A stretch of DNA of 64,000 nucleotides. Origin: Simonsiella muelleri ATCC 29453. GTDB taxonomy: Bacteria > Pseudomonadota > Gammaproteobacteria > Burkholderiales > Neisseriaceae. This document shows positions 46,845-56,570 of the stretch, piece after piece. Below the pieces are notes generated by a model that saw nothing but the letters and a program-made list of their open reading frames with translations, searched no databases and was not told the origin of the DNA. Made by a program: the position numbers and the translations under genes. The stretch is taken from assembly GCF_002951835.1 (NCBI RefSeq), contig NZ_CP019448.1, positions 1,674,001 to 1,738,000 on the forward strand, in the 5' to 3' direction. Position 1 is the stretch's first letter. The number at the start of each line of letters is the position of its first letter.

Positions 46845-48008
46845 ATGCTTGCCACACAATCATTAACCACCCTACCCCCATTGTCTTTATATATCCATAT
46901 TCCTTGGTGTATCCAAAAATGTCCGTATTGCGATTTTAATTCACATAAAATCAAAACCACTTTAGATGAACAAACATATATTAACGCCCTACTCGTTGAT
47001 TTACAATCAGAATTACCCTATTTTTGGGGACGACAAATCCAAACCATTTTCATTGGTGGTGGCACACCAAGCGTGTTTCAAGCTGATTCCATTAATCAAT
47101 TATTGAGCGGTCTTCGTGCCTTAGTCAAACTCAATCCCGAAGCCGAAATCACACTGGAAGCCAACCCCAGTACCTTTGAACGCAATAAATTTCAAGGATT
47201 TAAAGATGCTGGCATCAACCGCTTATCCATCGGCGTACAAAGTTTTGACGATACCCAATTGAAAACCTTAGGGCGCATTCACAACGCCACCGAAGCACAG
47301 GCTGCCATTGAAACGGCTTGCCAGATTTTTGAACGCGTAAACATAGACTTAATGTATGCATTGCCTCGACAGACAGTTCAGGCAGCCTTACACGATGTCC
47401 GAACCGCCATCGGTTTGGGCGTGTCACACATCAGCGCATACCAACTCACGCTAGAACCCAACACACCCTTCGGACATACCCCGCCCCAAGGGCTGCCCGA
47501 AGATGATGCAGCCCAAGACATTGAAGATGCCATTCACAACGAACTCGCCAACGTAGGATTCACTCAATACGAAACCAGCGCATTCAGTAAACACCCCAAC
47601 CAACGCGCTCGCCACAACATCAATTATTGGCAATTCGGCGATTATGTGGGTATCGGCGCAGGCGCACACGGCAAATTGTCGCACCACAAACACATTGAAC
47701 GCACCACACGCAAACGCCATCCCAACGATTATTTAGCCGCTATGCAACACAACCCCAACGATGCAATTGAACGAAAAATTATCCAACCAACAGATTTGCC
47801 TTTTGAATTTATGATGAATGCCTTACGACTGGTAGACGGTGTCCCCACCACATATTTCACCGAGCGCACGGGCGTGAGCATTGCCAAAATCAGCCAGCAA
47901 ATTCAAATCGCCCAACAAAAAAATTTGCTGGACAGCAATCCCATGTTTTTGCGCCCGACTGAATTGGGACGAAGATTTTTGAATGATTTAATTGAAATTT
48001 TTTTGTGA
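46845..48008 (+). CDS. hemW: radical SAM protein HemW (heme chaperone)
   Basis: The 387-aa product has radical SAM motif CIQKCPYC within LSLYIHIPWCIQKCPYCDFN, IFIGGGTPSVF, ITLEANPSTFERNKFQGFKD, GINRLSIGVQSF and the late ISAYQLTLEPNTPF. C-terminal HemN_C region: INYWQFGDYVGIGAGAHGKL and FEFMMNALRLVDGV. The Cys spacing and the length (shorter than HemN) point to HemW, the heme-binding chaperone, not the oxygen-independent coproporphyrinogen oxidase. It is the first chromosomal gene after the prophage. Confidence 0.9.
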   Translation: MLATQSLTTLPPLSLYIHIPWCIQKCPYCDFNSHKIKTTLDEQTYINALLVDLQSELPYFWGRQIQTIFIGGGTPSVFQADSINQLLSGLRALVKLNPEAEITLEANPSTFERNKFQGFKDAGINRLSIGVQSFDDTQLKTLGRIHNATEAQAAIETACQIFERVNIDLMYALPRQTVQAALHDVRTAIGLGVSHISAYQLTLEPNTPFGHTPPQGLPEDDAAQDIEDAIHNELANVGFTQYETSAFSKHPNQRARHNINYWQFGDYVGIGAGAHGKLSHHKHIERTTRKRHPNDYLAAMQHNPNDAIERKIIQPTDLPFEFMMNALRLVDGVPTTYFTERTGVSIAKISQQIQIAQQKNLLDSNPMFLRPTELGRRFLNDLIEIFL

Positions 48009-48012
48009 AATT

Positions 48013-48066
48013 ATAGTCGTTTAAAATAAAAATAGGACAATAATATTTTTAATTTTAAACGACTAT
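48013..48066. repeat. 54-bp inverted repeat (terminator or miniature element)
   Basis: ATAGTCGTTTAAAATAAAAATA (48013-48034) and the inverted copy ending at 48066 match over 22 bases with a one-base gap; the loop is GGACAATAA. It ends five bases after the hemW stop and precedes an uptake sequence. It may be a terminator between convergent genes, but the length and AT-rich arms also recall small mobile-element ends. Confidence 0.6.
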
Positions 48067-48117
48067 CAAAATTCAGGCAGCCTGAAATCAAGCTATTTAA
48101 GATTATGAACACAGGTT

Positions 48118-48876
48118 CTAAATATGATGCACAATCAATTTCTTACCTTGATAATCCAATACATCCACGTCCATATCAAACAATAATTTAATATTTTCAA
48201 CGGTAAACACTTCATCGGGGCTGCCTGAAAATTTCACTTCGCCCTTTTGCATGGCAATGACATGGTCGGCATACGCCGCCGCCATATTGATATCATGTAA
48301 CACCACCACCGTTGTGCGATTGTGTTCGTGTGTGAGTTGACGCAAAAGCTGCATCAACTGACGCGCATAATACATATCCAAATTATTGAGCGGTTCGTCC
48401 AACAAAACATATTCCGTCTGTTGACAAAATACCATTGCAATCAAAGCCCGTTGGCGTTGCCCACCCGACAATTCGGTTAAATAACGCTGCGCCAAATCGT
48501 GTAATTGAAATTGGTTGATTGCATTATCAATAATGGCATAATCTTCGGGTTTAGGCTGCCCTTTGTGGTATGGAAAACGCCCAAACATCAATAAATCACG
48601 CACCGAAATACGGCTATGAATGCTGTTTTCTTGCGTTAAAATAGACAAAATTTTGGCGACTTCAGCGGTAGGCGTGCTGGCTAAATCGCGCCCATTGTAA
48701 GCAATGCTGCCTGACACCAAAGGTCTCAACCGCGCCATCAACGACAATAACGTGGATTTACCCGCACCATTTGCACCAATTAGAGCGGTAATGCCATTTT
48801 GTGGAATATTCAGCGACACATTATTCAAAATTTGCTGTTCGCCAATTTTGTAAGAAACGTTTTTAATTTCAATCAT
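48118..48876 (-). CDS. iron-siderophore ABC transporter ATP-binding protein
   Basis: The product is 252 aa from ATG 48876 (MIEIKNVSYKIGEQQILNNV). Walker A is LIGANGAGKSTLLSLMARLR, signature LSGGQRQRALIAMVF, Walker B YVLLDEPLNNLDM and the H-loop VVLHDINMAAAYADHVIAMQ, closest to the FepC/FetE/VctC class of iron-chelate importers. It follows the permease gene by 16 bases on the minus strand. Confidence 0.85.
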   Translation of the reverse strand: MIEIKNVSYKIGEQQILNNVSLNIPQNGITALIGANGAGKSTLLSLMARLRPLVSGSIAYNGRDLASTPTAEVAKILSILTQENSIHSRISVRDLLMFGRFPYHKGQPKPEDYAIIDNAINQFQLHDLAQRYLTELSGGQRQRALIAMVFCQQTEYVLLDEPLNNLDMYYARQLMQLLRQLTHEHNRTTVVVLHDINMAAAYADHVIAMQKGEVKFSGSPDEVFTVENIKLLFDMDVDVLDYQGKKLIVHHI

Positions 48877-48892
48877 TTTATTTTTCTCAATT

Positions 48893-49846
48893 TTATAATG
48901 CCGATTTCTTGCGCAATACCAACCACAAAAACACCAATCCACCCGCAAATTCAATGACCACACTTAAAACCGCTTTCATACCCAAAAAGTGTTCAAAAAT
49001 CGCTTGTCCGCCAATTAGAAGCGTTGCTGAAATTAAAAACACCATAGGCAAACGAACAGCATGTTTCACGCTGCCTGAAAAATAATTCGCCAACGCACAC
49101 ACCAGCAAACCAAAAAAACTCACAGGTCCAACTGTCGCCGTTGCCGTTGCTACCAACACCGCAATCCACAGTAAAATCCACAGCGTATATTTTTGATAAT
49201 GAATGCCTAAATTGGTAACTTGGTCGCGTCCGAGTAAATGCACGTCCAAACGATGACGTTCATGCCACAAAAATACCCCACTCAACGCCACAATTGCGCC
49301 GCCCATCGCTAATAAATTCGTATTTACCGTATTAAAACTGGCAAACGTATTTGCCTGTGCCACTGCAAACTCTTCGGGGTCTATCATGCGTTGAAACAGG
49401 CTGGACAAACTGCGAAACAACACGCCAAAAATCACGCCAATCAAAATCATTCGCGCCAAATCACGCCCACCTTGTTTCAATAACAAGCGAAACAACAACA
49501 ACGCTCCCCCCATCATTGCCACCAGTTCAAACGCAAATTTGCCCATCAACGGCAACTGCGTATAAGCCGTACCGCCCAACGCAAACACCAACAATGTTTG
49601 CAGAAAAATATACAGCGTATCAAAGCCCAATACCGATGGTGTGAGGATTGGATTATTGGTCAGCGTCTGAAACAGCAGCGTGGACACGCCCACAGCATAC
49701 GCCACCAACAGCAAAGCCACCAGTTTTCCTAAACGCAACGGCAATACAAAACCCCAATTGCCTTGCACATTCCACAGCAAAAATAGCGCAGACGAACAAA
49801 TCAATAAGATGGTTAATATGATGATTTTTTTTATGTCTTTATTCAT
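48893..49846 (-). CDS. iron-siderophore ABC transporter permease (FecCD family)
   Basis: The 317-aa product has about nine hydrophobic segments and FecCD signatures: LLVAYAVGVSTLLFQTLTNN, PILTPSVLGFDTLYIFLQTL, ARMILIGVIFGVLFRSL, and LGRDQVTNLGIHYQKYTLWI followed by TVGPVSFFGLLVCALANY. A complete importer of this class needs two permeases and a binding protein; only this permease and one ATPase are present here. A Fur-box-like site lies about 125 bp upstream. Confidence 0.85.
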   Translation of the reverse strand: MNKDIKKIIILTILLICSSALFLLWNVQGNWGFVLPLRLGKLVALLLVAYAVGVSTLLFQTLTNNPILTPSVLGFDTLYIFLQTLLVFALGGTAYTQLPLMGKFAFELVAMMGGALLLFRLLLKQGGRDLARMILIGVIFGVLFRSLSSLFQRMIDPEEFAVAQANTFASFNTVNTNLLAMGGAIVALSGVFLWHERHRLDVHLLGRDQVTNLGIHYQKYTLWILLWIAVLVATATATVGPVSFFGLLVCALANYFSGSVKHAVRLPMVFLISATLLIGGQAIFEHFLGMKAVLSVVIEFAGGLVFLWLVLRKKSAL

Positions 49847-50182
49847 GTTTTGACGAAAAATGTTTGTTAAGCTGCCTGAAAATCAATTACCTCAATTTTC
49901 AAATTAAAAATACGGTTCATACCATTTATTTTTGTTAATATTTTTACAATTTCTATAAAAATGACATATTCTATCATTCTCATTAAAGAATGCCAAACAT
50001 TTCAGGCTGCCTGAAAACATCATTCACCCAAACCAAAAATCGTTTTTATGAAACATACAAATAACACAAATCCACTCAATTATGACTGGAAACTGGAAAT
50101 TTTGATGAATTGAGTCTGTTTTAATTTGCGATATTGTTTTAAAATTGACTGAACATCTTATGAAATGAACGGAAATTTAACA
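49847..50182. promoter_or_regulatory. divergent promoter region with Fur-box-like site
   Basis: The minus strand reads TTTAATGAGAATGATAGAAT at about 49967-49986, close to the Fur consensus GATAATGATAATCATTATC in its NAT-AAT hexamers. It would place the iron importer under iron control. An uptake sequence (50001) and AT-rich DNA fill the rest up to glmM. Confidence 0.5.
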
Positions 50183-51517
50183 ATGGCTAGAAAATATTTT
50201 GGTACAGACGGCATTCGCGGTGAAGCAGGTCAGTTCCCCATCACACCCGATTTTGTGTTGAAACTCGGCTGTGCTTACGGTCGCGCACTCATCAAACACG
50301 AACAAGGCAAACGTCCACAAGTCATCATTGGCAAAGACACACGCATTTCAGGTTATATGCTGGAAACCGCATTGGTGGCAGGTTTCACGGCAGCTGGTGT
50401 TGATGTGATTCAAACAGGCCCATTGCCCACACCAGCCATTGCATATTTAACACGCGCTTTACGCTTATCAGGCGGCGTGATGATTTCCGCATCACACAAC
50501 GAGTTTTCCGACAACGGCATCAAATTTTTCGCAGAAGGAGGCGTGAAATTAAGCGATGACATGGAAATCGCCATTGAAGCCGAATTAGACAAAGAAATGG
50601 TAACACGTTCGTCTCGTGATTTGGGACGTAATCGCCGCATTAATGGCGCAGATGACCGTTATATTGAATTTTGTAAATCCACATTCCCTAGCCACTTGGA
50701 TTTACGTGGTTTAAAATTAGTCATAGACACCGCCAACGGCGCAGGCTATCACACCACACCTAAAGTGTTTCATGAATTAGGTGCGGAAATCATTCAGATT
50801 GGTCATGAACCAAATGGTTTTAATATTAATGATAAAGTCGGCGCAACCCACATCAAAACCCTTCAAGCAACCGTATTACAAAATGAAGCTGACTACGGCA
50901 TCGCATTAGACGGTGATGGCGACCGCCTAATGATGGTAGATAGACATGGCGCAGTATTTGATGGCGACAAATTAATCTATATTATTGCCAAAGCACATAT
51001 GCAACAAGGTATTCCATTTGGCGGCGTGGTCGGCACAGTGATGAGCAATTTAGGCATGGAAAAAGCATTAAATGAGCGCGGTATTCTGTTTGCACGTGCC
51101 AAAGTCGGCGACCGTTATGTGTTGGAAATGTTGAAACAACGCGGTTGGCTATTGGGCGGCGAATCGTCTGGGCATATTTTGTGCATGGACAAACACAATA
51201 CAGGTGATGGCACAATTTCTGCCTTACAGGTGTTGGCTGCCTTAAAAACTTTAGAACAAGATTTGAATACGGCAGTGGATTGGCAACCTTATCCGCAAAC
51301 CATGATTAATGTCCGCATCAGAAAAGGACAAGATTGGCAAACTGCCTCCAAACAAGCTTTGGCAGCAGTGGAAAAAGAATTGGGCGACCGTGGGCGTGTG
51401 GTGTTGCGTCCTTCGGGTACGGAACCTGTGGTACGCGTGATGGTGGAGGCAGAGCAAGCAATTTTAGCTGAAAAAAGTGCGCGTTTAATCGCCGATGCTA
51501 TTGAAGCCAAAGCCTAG
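50183..51517 (+). CDS. glmM: phosphoglucosamine mutase
   Basis: The product is 444 aa from ATG 50183 (MARKYFGTDGIRGEAGQFPI), the standard GlmM start and length; an ATG six codons upstream is less likely. The phosphoserine loop is GGVMISASHNEFSDNGIKFF, the metal-binding loop ALDGDGDRLMMVD, the sugar-binding loop GGESSGHI and the phosphate-binding loop RPSGTEPVVRVM. It converts glucosamine-6-phosphate to glucosamine-1-phosphate for peptidoglycan and LOS synthesis. Confidence 0.95.
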   Translation: MARKYFGTDGIRGEAGQFPITPDFVLKLGCAYGRALIKHEQGKRPQVIIGKDTRISGYMLETALVAGFTAAGVDVIQTGPLPTPAIAYLTRALRLSGGVMISASHNEFSDNGIKFFAEGGVKLSDDMEIAIEAELDKEMVTRSSRDLGRNRRINGADDRYIEFCKSTFPSHLDLRGLKLVIDTANGAGYHTTPKVFHELGAEIIQIGHEPNGFNINDKVGATHIKTLQATVLQNEADYGIALDGDGDRLMMVDRHGAVFDGDKLIYIIAKAHMQQGIPFGGVVGTVMSNLGMEKALNERGILFARAKVGDRYVLEMLKQRGWLLGGESSGHILCMDKHNTGDGTISALQVLAALKTLEQDLNTAVDWQPYPQTMINVRIRKGQDWQTASKQALAAVEKELGDRGRVVLRPSGTEPVVRVMVEAEQAILAEKSARLIADAIEAKA

Positions 51518-51654
51518 AATCCCCATATTACTGATTGTTTTCAGGCAGCCTGAAAATCAAAGTATCCCGATTTTTATCGCAAGCAAGTCAGTTTGAATCA
51601 TAGAACTGATTTGCTATCAAATTAACTGATTGTTTTAATAATATAGAAAACCTT

Positions 51655-52335
51655 ATGCTTACCTTATTAGAAACTTTTTTCCAACAATTCGGTTATGCTG
51701 CCGTTTTCTTCGTATTGGTGGTATGTGGATTTGGCATACCCATTCCTGAAGACGTAACGCTGGTAGCAGGTGGCGTGATTTCTGGTTTAGGCTACACCAA
51801 TGTTCACATTATGTTTTTCGTGGGTATGGCGGGCGTGTTGGTGGGTGATGGCTTAATGTTTGTTTTGGGACGCATTTATGGAACGCAAATTCTGCGTTTT
51901 CGCCCCATCGCCAAATTAATGCCCCCAAAACGCTACGCCCAAGTTCAACAACAATTTGATAAACATGGCAACCGCGTTTTATTTGTGGCGCGTTTTATTC
52001 CAGGATTACGGAGTCCGATTTTCTTGACGGCAGGTATGAGTGGTAAAGTTTCATTTTGGCAATGGCTCATTATGGACGGCTTGGCGGCGTTGATTTCTGT
52101 GCCTATTTGGATTTATTTGGGTGATTTTGGCGCGGAAAATCGGGATTGGTTAATGCACAAAATTCATCAATTCCAAAATGGTTTTATGGGATTGGTTGTC
52201 ATACTAACGCTGTGGTTGATATGGTTTTGGTGGCGCAAACGTCAAAATTTACTGGAACGAAAAAAAGCCATTTTAGCCAAACGCAAAGCACGTCAGGCTA
52301 AAAAACGCAATCGTTCCATACCACAATCTCATTGA
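51655..52335 (+). CDS. DedA family membrane protein
   Basis: In this 226-aa product the SNARE-associated/DedA domain has CGFGIPIPEDVTLVAGGVIS, VLVGDGLMFVLGRIYGTQIL, FVARFIPGLRSPIFLTAGMS and IWIYLGDFG, with about five TM segments and a very basic C-terminal tail (KKAILAKRKARQAKKRNRS). The family is involved in undecaprenyl-phosphate or phospholipid translocation and envelope integrity. Confidence 0.85.
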   Translation: MLTLLETFFQQFGYAAVFFVLVVCGFGIPIPEDVTLVAGGVISGLGYTNVHIMFFVGMAGVLVGDGLMFVLGRIYGTQILRFRPIAKLMPPKRYAQVQQQFDKHGNRVLFVARFIPGLRSPIFLTAGMSGKVSFWQWLIMDGLAALISVPIWIYLGDFGAENRDWLMHKIHQFQNGFMGLVVILTLWLIWFWWRKRQNLLERKKAILAKRKARQAKKRNRSIPQSH

Positions 52336-52420
52336 TATAATTCTTTCAGGCTGCCTTTTGATGACAAAACACAATTCAGGCAGCCTGAAACCTTTTTGAT
52401 TCGCTTCAAGGAAAAAATCT

Positions 52421-53632
52421 ATGTCTTCATATTCTGATTACCAAGCCCCTAATGCCAATGGCTTTTTTGGTGAACACGGTGGCGTATATGTCGCCGAAAC
52501 CCTAATCCCAGCACTACAAGAATTAGCCCAAGCCTATCAACAAGCTAAAAACGACCCTGAATTTTGGGCAGAATTTCGCCATGATTTAAAACATTATGTT
52601 GGTCGTCCAAGTCCTGTTTATCACGCAAAACGATTAAGCAAATATTTGGGTGGCGCACAAATTTGGTTAAAACGCGAAGACTTAAACCACACAGGCGCAC
52701 ACAAAATCAACAACACCATCGGACAAGCACTTTTAGCCAAACGCATGGGCAAAAAGCGGGTCATCGCCGAAACAGGTGCAGGACAACACGGCGTTGCCAG
52801 CGCAACTGTGGCGGCGCGATTCGGTATGCAATGCCACGTTTATATGGGTGCAGACGATATTCAACGCCAAGCACCCAACGTGTTTCGCATGAAATTATTA
52901 GGCGCAAATGTCGTTAGCGTGGACAGCGGTTCGCGCACCCTGAAAGACGCAATGAACGAAGCCATGCGCGAATGGGTAGCACGTGTGGACGATACTTTTT
53001 ACATCATTGGCACAGCAGCAGGCCCTGCACCCTACCCCGAAATGGTCCGCGATTTCCAATGCGTGATTGGCAACGAAGCCAAAGAACAAATGATCGAAGC
53101 AATTGGACGACAACCTGATGTCGCGGTGGCTTGTGTGGGTGGCGGCTCAAATGCGATTGGATTATTTTATCCTTATATTCAAGAAGATAACGTAAGATTA
53201 ATTGGCGTAGAAGCGGGTGGTTTGGGTGTGAATACGCCCGACCACGCTGCACCCATCACATCAAAAGCACCCATTGGCGTATTGCACGGTTTCCGCAGCT
53301 ATTTGATGCAAGACGAAAACGGACAAATTTTAGGTACGCATTCGGTTTCAGCGGGTTTGGATTACCCTGGAATTGGTCCAGAACACAGCCATTTACACGA
53401 CATCGGACGCGTGGAATATCACGCCACCAATGATAATCAAGCATTGTTAGCATTTGATTTATTGTGCCAACTAGAAGGTATTATTCCCGCACTGGAAAGT
53501 TCACACGCGTTGGCTTGGGCAATTGAAAACGCACCGCACATGAATCAAGACCAAGTGATTTTGGTGAATTTGTCGGGGCGTGGTGATAAAGACATTAATA
53601 CTGTAGCGAAATTGAAAAATATTGAGTTATAA
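52421..53632 (+). CDS. trpB: tryptophan synthase beta chain
   Basis: The 403-aa product has PLP lysine in HTGAHKINNTIGQALLAKRM, then GKKRVIAETGAGQHGVASAT, phosphate-binding GGGSNAIGLFYPYI and VILVNLSGRGDKDINTV. Full family length. It condenses indole with serine. trpA is not in the window; trpC lies 1.4 kb downstream with aroC between. AAGGAAAAAATCT precedes the ATG. Confidence 0.95.
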   Translation: MSSYSDYQAPNANGFFGEHGGVYVAETLIPALQELAQAYQQAKNDPEFWAEFRHDLKHYVGRPSPVYHAKRLSKYLGGAQIWLKREDLNHTGAHKINNTIGQALLAKRMGKKRVIAETGAGQHGVASATVAARFGMQCHVYMGADDIQRQAPNVFRMKLLGANVVSVDSGSRTLKDAMNEAMREWVARVDDTFYIIGTAAGPAPYPEMVRDFQCVIGNEAKEQMIEAIGRQPDVAVACVGGGSNAIGLFYPYIQEDNVRLIGVEAGGLGVNTPDHAAPITSKAPIGVLHGFRSYLMQDENGQILGTHSVSAGLDYPGIGPEHSHLHDIGRVEYHATNDNQALLAFDLLCQLEGIIPALESSHALAWAIENAPHMNQDQVILVNLSGRGDKDINTVAKLKNIEL

Positions 53633-53753
53633 ATTTTCAGGCAGCCTGAAAGAATGGTTCGGTGATTCTTTCAAATGGCTGCCTTATATATTAGAACCTC
53701 TTTTATGTTAAAATTACCCTCGTTTTGTTTAAGAAAATTCACGCGAGACAGCT

Positions 53754-54848
53754 ATGGCAGGCAACACTATTGGACAATTTTTTACTGTAACCACATTTGG
53801 CGAATCACATGGAGCCGGTTTAGGTTGTATTATTGACGGCTGCCCACCCAATTTACCGCTTTGCCAAGCTGATATTCAAGTTGATCTAGACCGCCGCAAA
53901 CCCGGAACCAGTCGCCATGTTACCCAACGTCGTGAAGCAGACGAAGTGGAAATTTTGTCAGGCTTATTTGAAGGCAAAACCACAGGCACGCCCATTGCGC
54001 TGTTAATCCGCAACACAGACCAACGCAGCCAAGATTATGGCAGCATCGCCACCCAATTTCGCCCAGGACACGCCGACTATACTTATTGGCACAAATACGG
54101 TACGCGCGATTATCGCGGCGGCGGACGTTCATCAGCTCGTGAAACCGCCGCGCGTGTGGCGGCTGGTGCCGTGGCGAAAAAGTGGTTACGCGAACAATTT
54201 GGTACGGAAATCATTTGCTGGGTAACGCAAGTCGGGGAACGCAGCATCCAATTTGAAAGTGAGGAATTTATTTCACAAAATCCCTTTTTTGCTGCCAATC
54301 AATCGCAAATCGCTGATTTAGAAAACTATATGGACAGCATTCGCAAATCCCTAGACAGTGTAGGCGCAAAATTACACATTGAAGCACGAAACGTTCCCAC
54401 TGGCTTGGGCGAACCTGTATTTGACCGCTTGGATGCGGAAATTGCCTATGCACTGATGTCCATTAATGCGGTCAAAGGCGTAGAAATTGGCGATGGCTTT
54501 GATGTGGTGGCACAGCGTGGCAGCGTGCATGGCGATGAACTCACGCCTACTGGCTTTAAATCCAACCATTCGGGTGGCATCTTGGGGGGCATTTCTACAG
54601 GACAAACGATTACGGCAAACTTTGCAATTAAGCCTACCAGTTCCATCGCCACACCACGTCAATCCATTGATATCAAAGGAAATTCAGTAAAAATAGCCAC
54701 ACACGGACGACACGACCCATGTGTCGGTTTACGCGCTGCGCCGATTGCTGAAGCAATGTTGGCTTTGGTATTGATGGATCATGCACTGCGGCATCGCGCA
54801 CAAAATGCAGATGTTCAAGTTCATACCCCCGATATTGCTCGTCTGTAG
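53754..54848 (+). CDS. aroC: chorismate synthase
   Basis: In this 364-aa product the three classical signatures are visible: GESHGAGLGCIIDGCPPN, the central YGTRDYRGGGRSSARETAAR, and the C-terminal GRHDPCVGLRAAPIAEAM. It makes chorismate from EPSP using reduced FMN, feeding the tryptophan genes on either side. Confidence 0.95.
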   Translation: MAGNTIGQFFTVTTFGESHGAGLGCIIDGCPPNLPLCQADIQVDLDRRKPGTSRHVTQRREADEVEILSGLFEGKTTGTPIALLIRNTDQRSQDYGSIATQFRPGHADYTYWHKYGTRDYRGGGRSSARETAARVAAGAVAKKWLREQFGTEIICWVTQVGERSIQFESEEFISQNPFFAANQSQIADLENYMDSIRKSLDSVGAKLHIEARNVPTGLGEPVFDRLDAEIAYALMSINAVKGVEIGDGFDVVAQRGSVHGDELTPTGFKSNHSGGILGGISTGQTITANFAIKPTSSIATPRQSIDIKGNSVKIATHGRHDPCVGLRAAPIAEAMLALVLMDHALRHRAQNADVQVHTPDIARL

Positions 54849-55060
54849 AAATCATTTTGGTAGTATTTCAAAAAGCATCATGCAAAAAATTTTCTTAAAA
54901 ATCATTTATTTATTATTTAATTGGTTTATTTTAACCAAACTGTACAACAAATAAATTACCATACTCAAGCAGCCTAGAAAAACTGACGTTGTGCATTTTC
55001 AGGCTGCCTTAATATTTTGAAGAATATGCTCCATTGATTCATAAAATTCAAGGAAAAAAT

Positions 55061-55874
55061 ATGTCCGATATTTTACAAAAAATTCTCGCCACCAAAACCA
55101 AAGAAGTTGCCACCGCCAAAATGGCCGTGCCACTGGAAACGCTGAAACAGCAAATTCAACACGCCCCACCCCCACGCGGATTTATTGCCGCCATTCAAGC
55201 TAAACACGCCGCTAATCAACCTGCCATTATCGCTGAAATCAAAAAAGCCAGCCCGTCCAAAGGGTTAATTCGTGCCGATTTTAATCCAGCCAGCCACGCT
55301 AAAGACTACGAAATCGCAGGTGTGGCTTGTTTGTCGGTACTGACCGATGAACAGTATTTTCAAGGTTCGCCTGATTATTTGCGTCAAGCGCGTGATGCGG
55401 TGGCATTACCCGTGTTGCGTAAGGATTTTATGATTGACGAATATCAAGTTTATCAAGCACGTGCATGGGGTGCGGACGCGATTTTGTTGATTGCAGCGGC
55501 TTTGGATGCGGAGACGCTGTTGCGTTTGGAAACACTGGCGCATGAATTGGGCATGGATGTATTATTGGAGTTACACGATGCAGCAGAATGCGAAATTGGA
55601 GTTACACGATGCAGCAGAATGCGAAAAATGTACCCATTTGTCTACGCCTTTACGTGGTGTGAATAATCGCAATTTGCGGACATTTGACGTGAATTTACAG
55701 CAAACTTTAGATTTACTGCCACAGCTTTCAGGCAGCATAGTGGTTACCGAAAGCGGTATTCGAAACAAAACCGATGTGGACTTGATGCGCAATCATGGCG
55801 TGAATACATTCTTGATTGGCGAAACGTTTATGCGTGCTGCGGATATTGTTGCCGAAGTGAAGAAATTGTATTGA
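55061..55874 (+). pseudogene. trpC: indole-3-glycerol phosphate synthase, frameshifted by a 31-bp duplication
   Basis: From ATG 55061 the frame reads SDILQKILATKTKEVATAKM, AIIAEIKKASPSKGLIRADF, VACLSVLTDEQYFQGSPDYL, LPVLRKDFMIDEYQVYQARA, MDVLLELHDAAECE, then shifts and stops at 55666. The other phase continues GVNNRNLRTFDVNLQQTLDL, SGSIVVTESGIRNKTDVDLM, FLIGETFMRAADIVAEVKKL to 55874. A perfect 31-bp tandem duplication (55565-55595, 55596-55626) causes the shift. Removing one copy leaves 783 bases, exactly 260 codons plus stop, the normal TrpC length. All catalytic regions are otherwise intact, so the break is recent, reversible, or an assembly artefact. Confidence 0.9.
55565..55626 (+). repeat. 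31-bp perfect tandem duplication in trpC
   Basis: Two identical copies, 55565-55595 and 55596-55626, begin TTGGAGTTACACGATGCAGC and end GAATGCGAAA. Because 31 is one more than a multiple of three, the second copy shifts the frame. Confidence 0.97.
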
Positions 55875-55967
55875 TTTTGTGAATAACTCGGGTTAGGATT
55901 CGCGGTTTAATTGATTTTTCAACCAAATGCAGTCGGAAAATATTTCAGGCTGCCTGAAAATGAGCTT

Positions 55968-56474
55968 ATGAGAAAAATAATTTTATTCAGTAGTTTCATG
56001 GTATTGTTAGCATGTCGCCCTGAAACACAAGCACCCACACCCAAACCCACAACAATTGTCCCTAAATCTGCCTCCACGCCCATTGCAGCCTCTGAGTCTA
56101 CGTCCGACATTGTGAGTCAAATTCTCAACAGCCCACAAGAACAAGATATTTTAGCCAGCAGTAAACAAGCTATGGAAAACGTAACCGCGTCTGAAGTCGC
56201 GGCGATTGGTGCAAGTGCAGTGGCTGTAGCCTCTAGTGCAGCTGTTGAAGTTGCTGAACCTACCGCGCCAGCAGTGCATTTGCCTGAAACGTGCGAGCGT
56301 TATTATCAGCGTGTGGACAGATGTTTTGCCAAGCAACCCGAAAACAGCGAAGAATTACGCCAAATGAATCAAGATGCTCGTTTGGATTTGGTTGCCGATA
56401 AACCCACTGATAAAACGTGTGCAGCATTAAACGAAAGTTTCAACGGCGTGGCACGGAATTTGGGTTGCGAATAA
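55968..56474 (+). CDS. putative lipoprotein
   Basis: The product is 168 aa from ATG 55968 (MRKIILFSSFMVLLACRPET). The signal peptide ends in the lipobox LLAC, with Cys 16 as the lipidated residue. A Pro/Thr-rich linker (RPETQAPTPKPTTIVPKSAS) and an Ala/Val-rich helical region follow. The C-terminal part contains paired cysteines (ETCERYYQRVDRCFAKQPEN, TCAALNESFNGVARNLGCE), suggesting disulfides in the periplasm. The family is otherwise unrecognised. Confidence 0.7.
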   Translation: MRKIILFSSFMVLLACRPETQAPTPKPTTIVPKSASTPIAASESTSDIVSQILNSPQEQDILASSKQAMENVTASEVAAIGASAVAVASSAAVEVAEPTAPAVHLPETCERYYQRVDRCFAKQPENSEELRQMNQDARLDLVADKPTDKTCAALNESFNGVARNLGCE

Positions 56475-56485
56475 TCTTCAGGCTA

Positions 56486-56561
56486 AAACCTTTGCAATAT
56501 ATTCAAAAATAAAAGTTTTATCTAATTGATATACGATAATTTTTGCTTTTTGCAAAGGTTT
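56486..56561. terminator. long-range inverted repeat between convergent genes
   Basis: AAACCTTTGCA (56486-56496) and TGCAAAGGTTT (56551-56561) are perfect inverted copies with an AT-rich 54-base loop, between the lipoprotein and EnvC-like genes. They may act as a terminator; the loop is long for one. Confidence 0.5.
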
Positions 56562-56570
56562 TCTAAATTA

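Noticed and set aside
46691..46939. 82-codon frame overlapping the hemW start
   Set aside because: It overlaps hemW out of frame and has no start signal.
54880..54954. 24-codon hydrophobic frame between aroC and trpC
   Set aside because: No ribosome binding site and low-complexity AT-rich DNA; too short to support.
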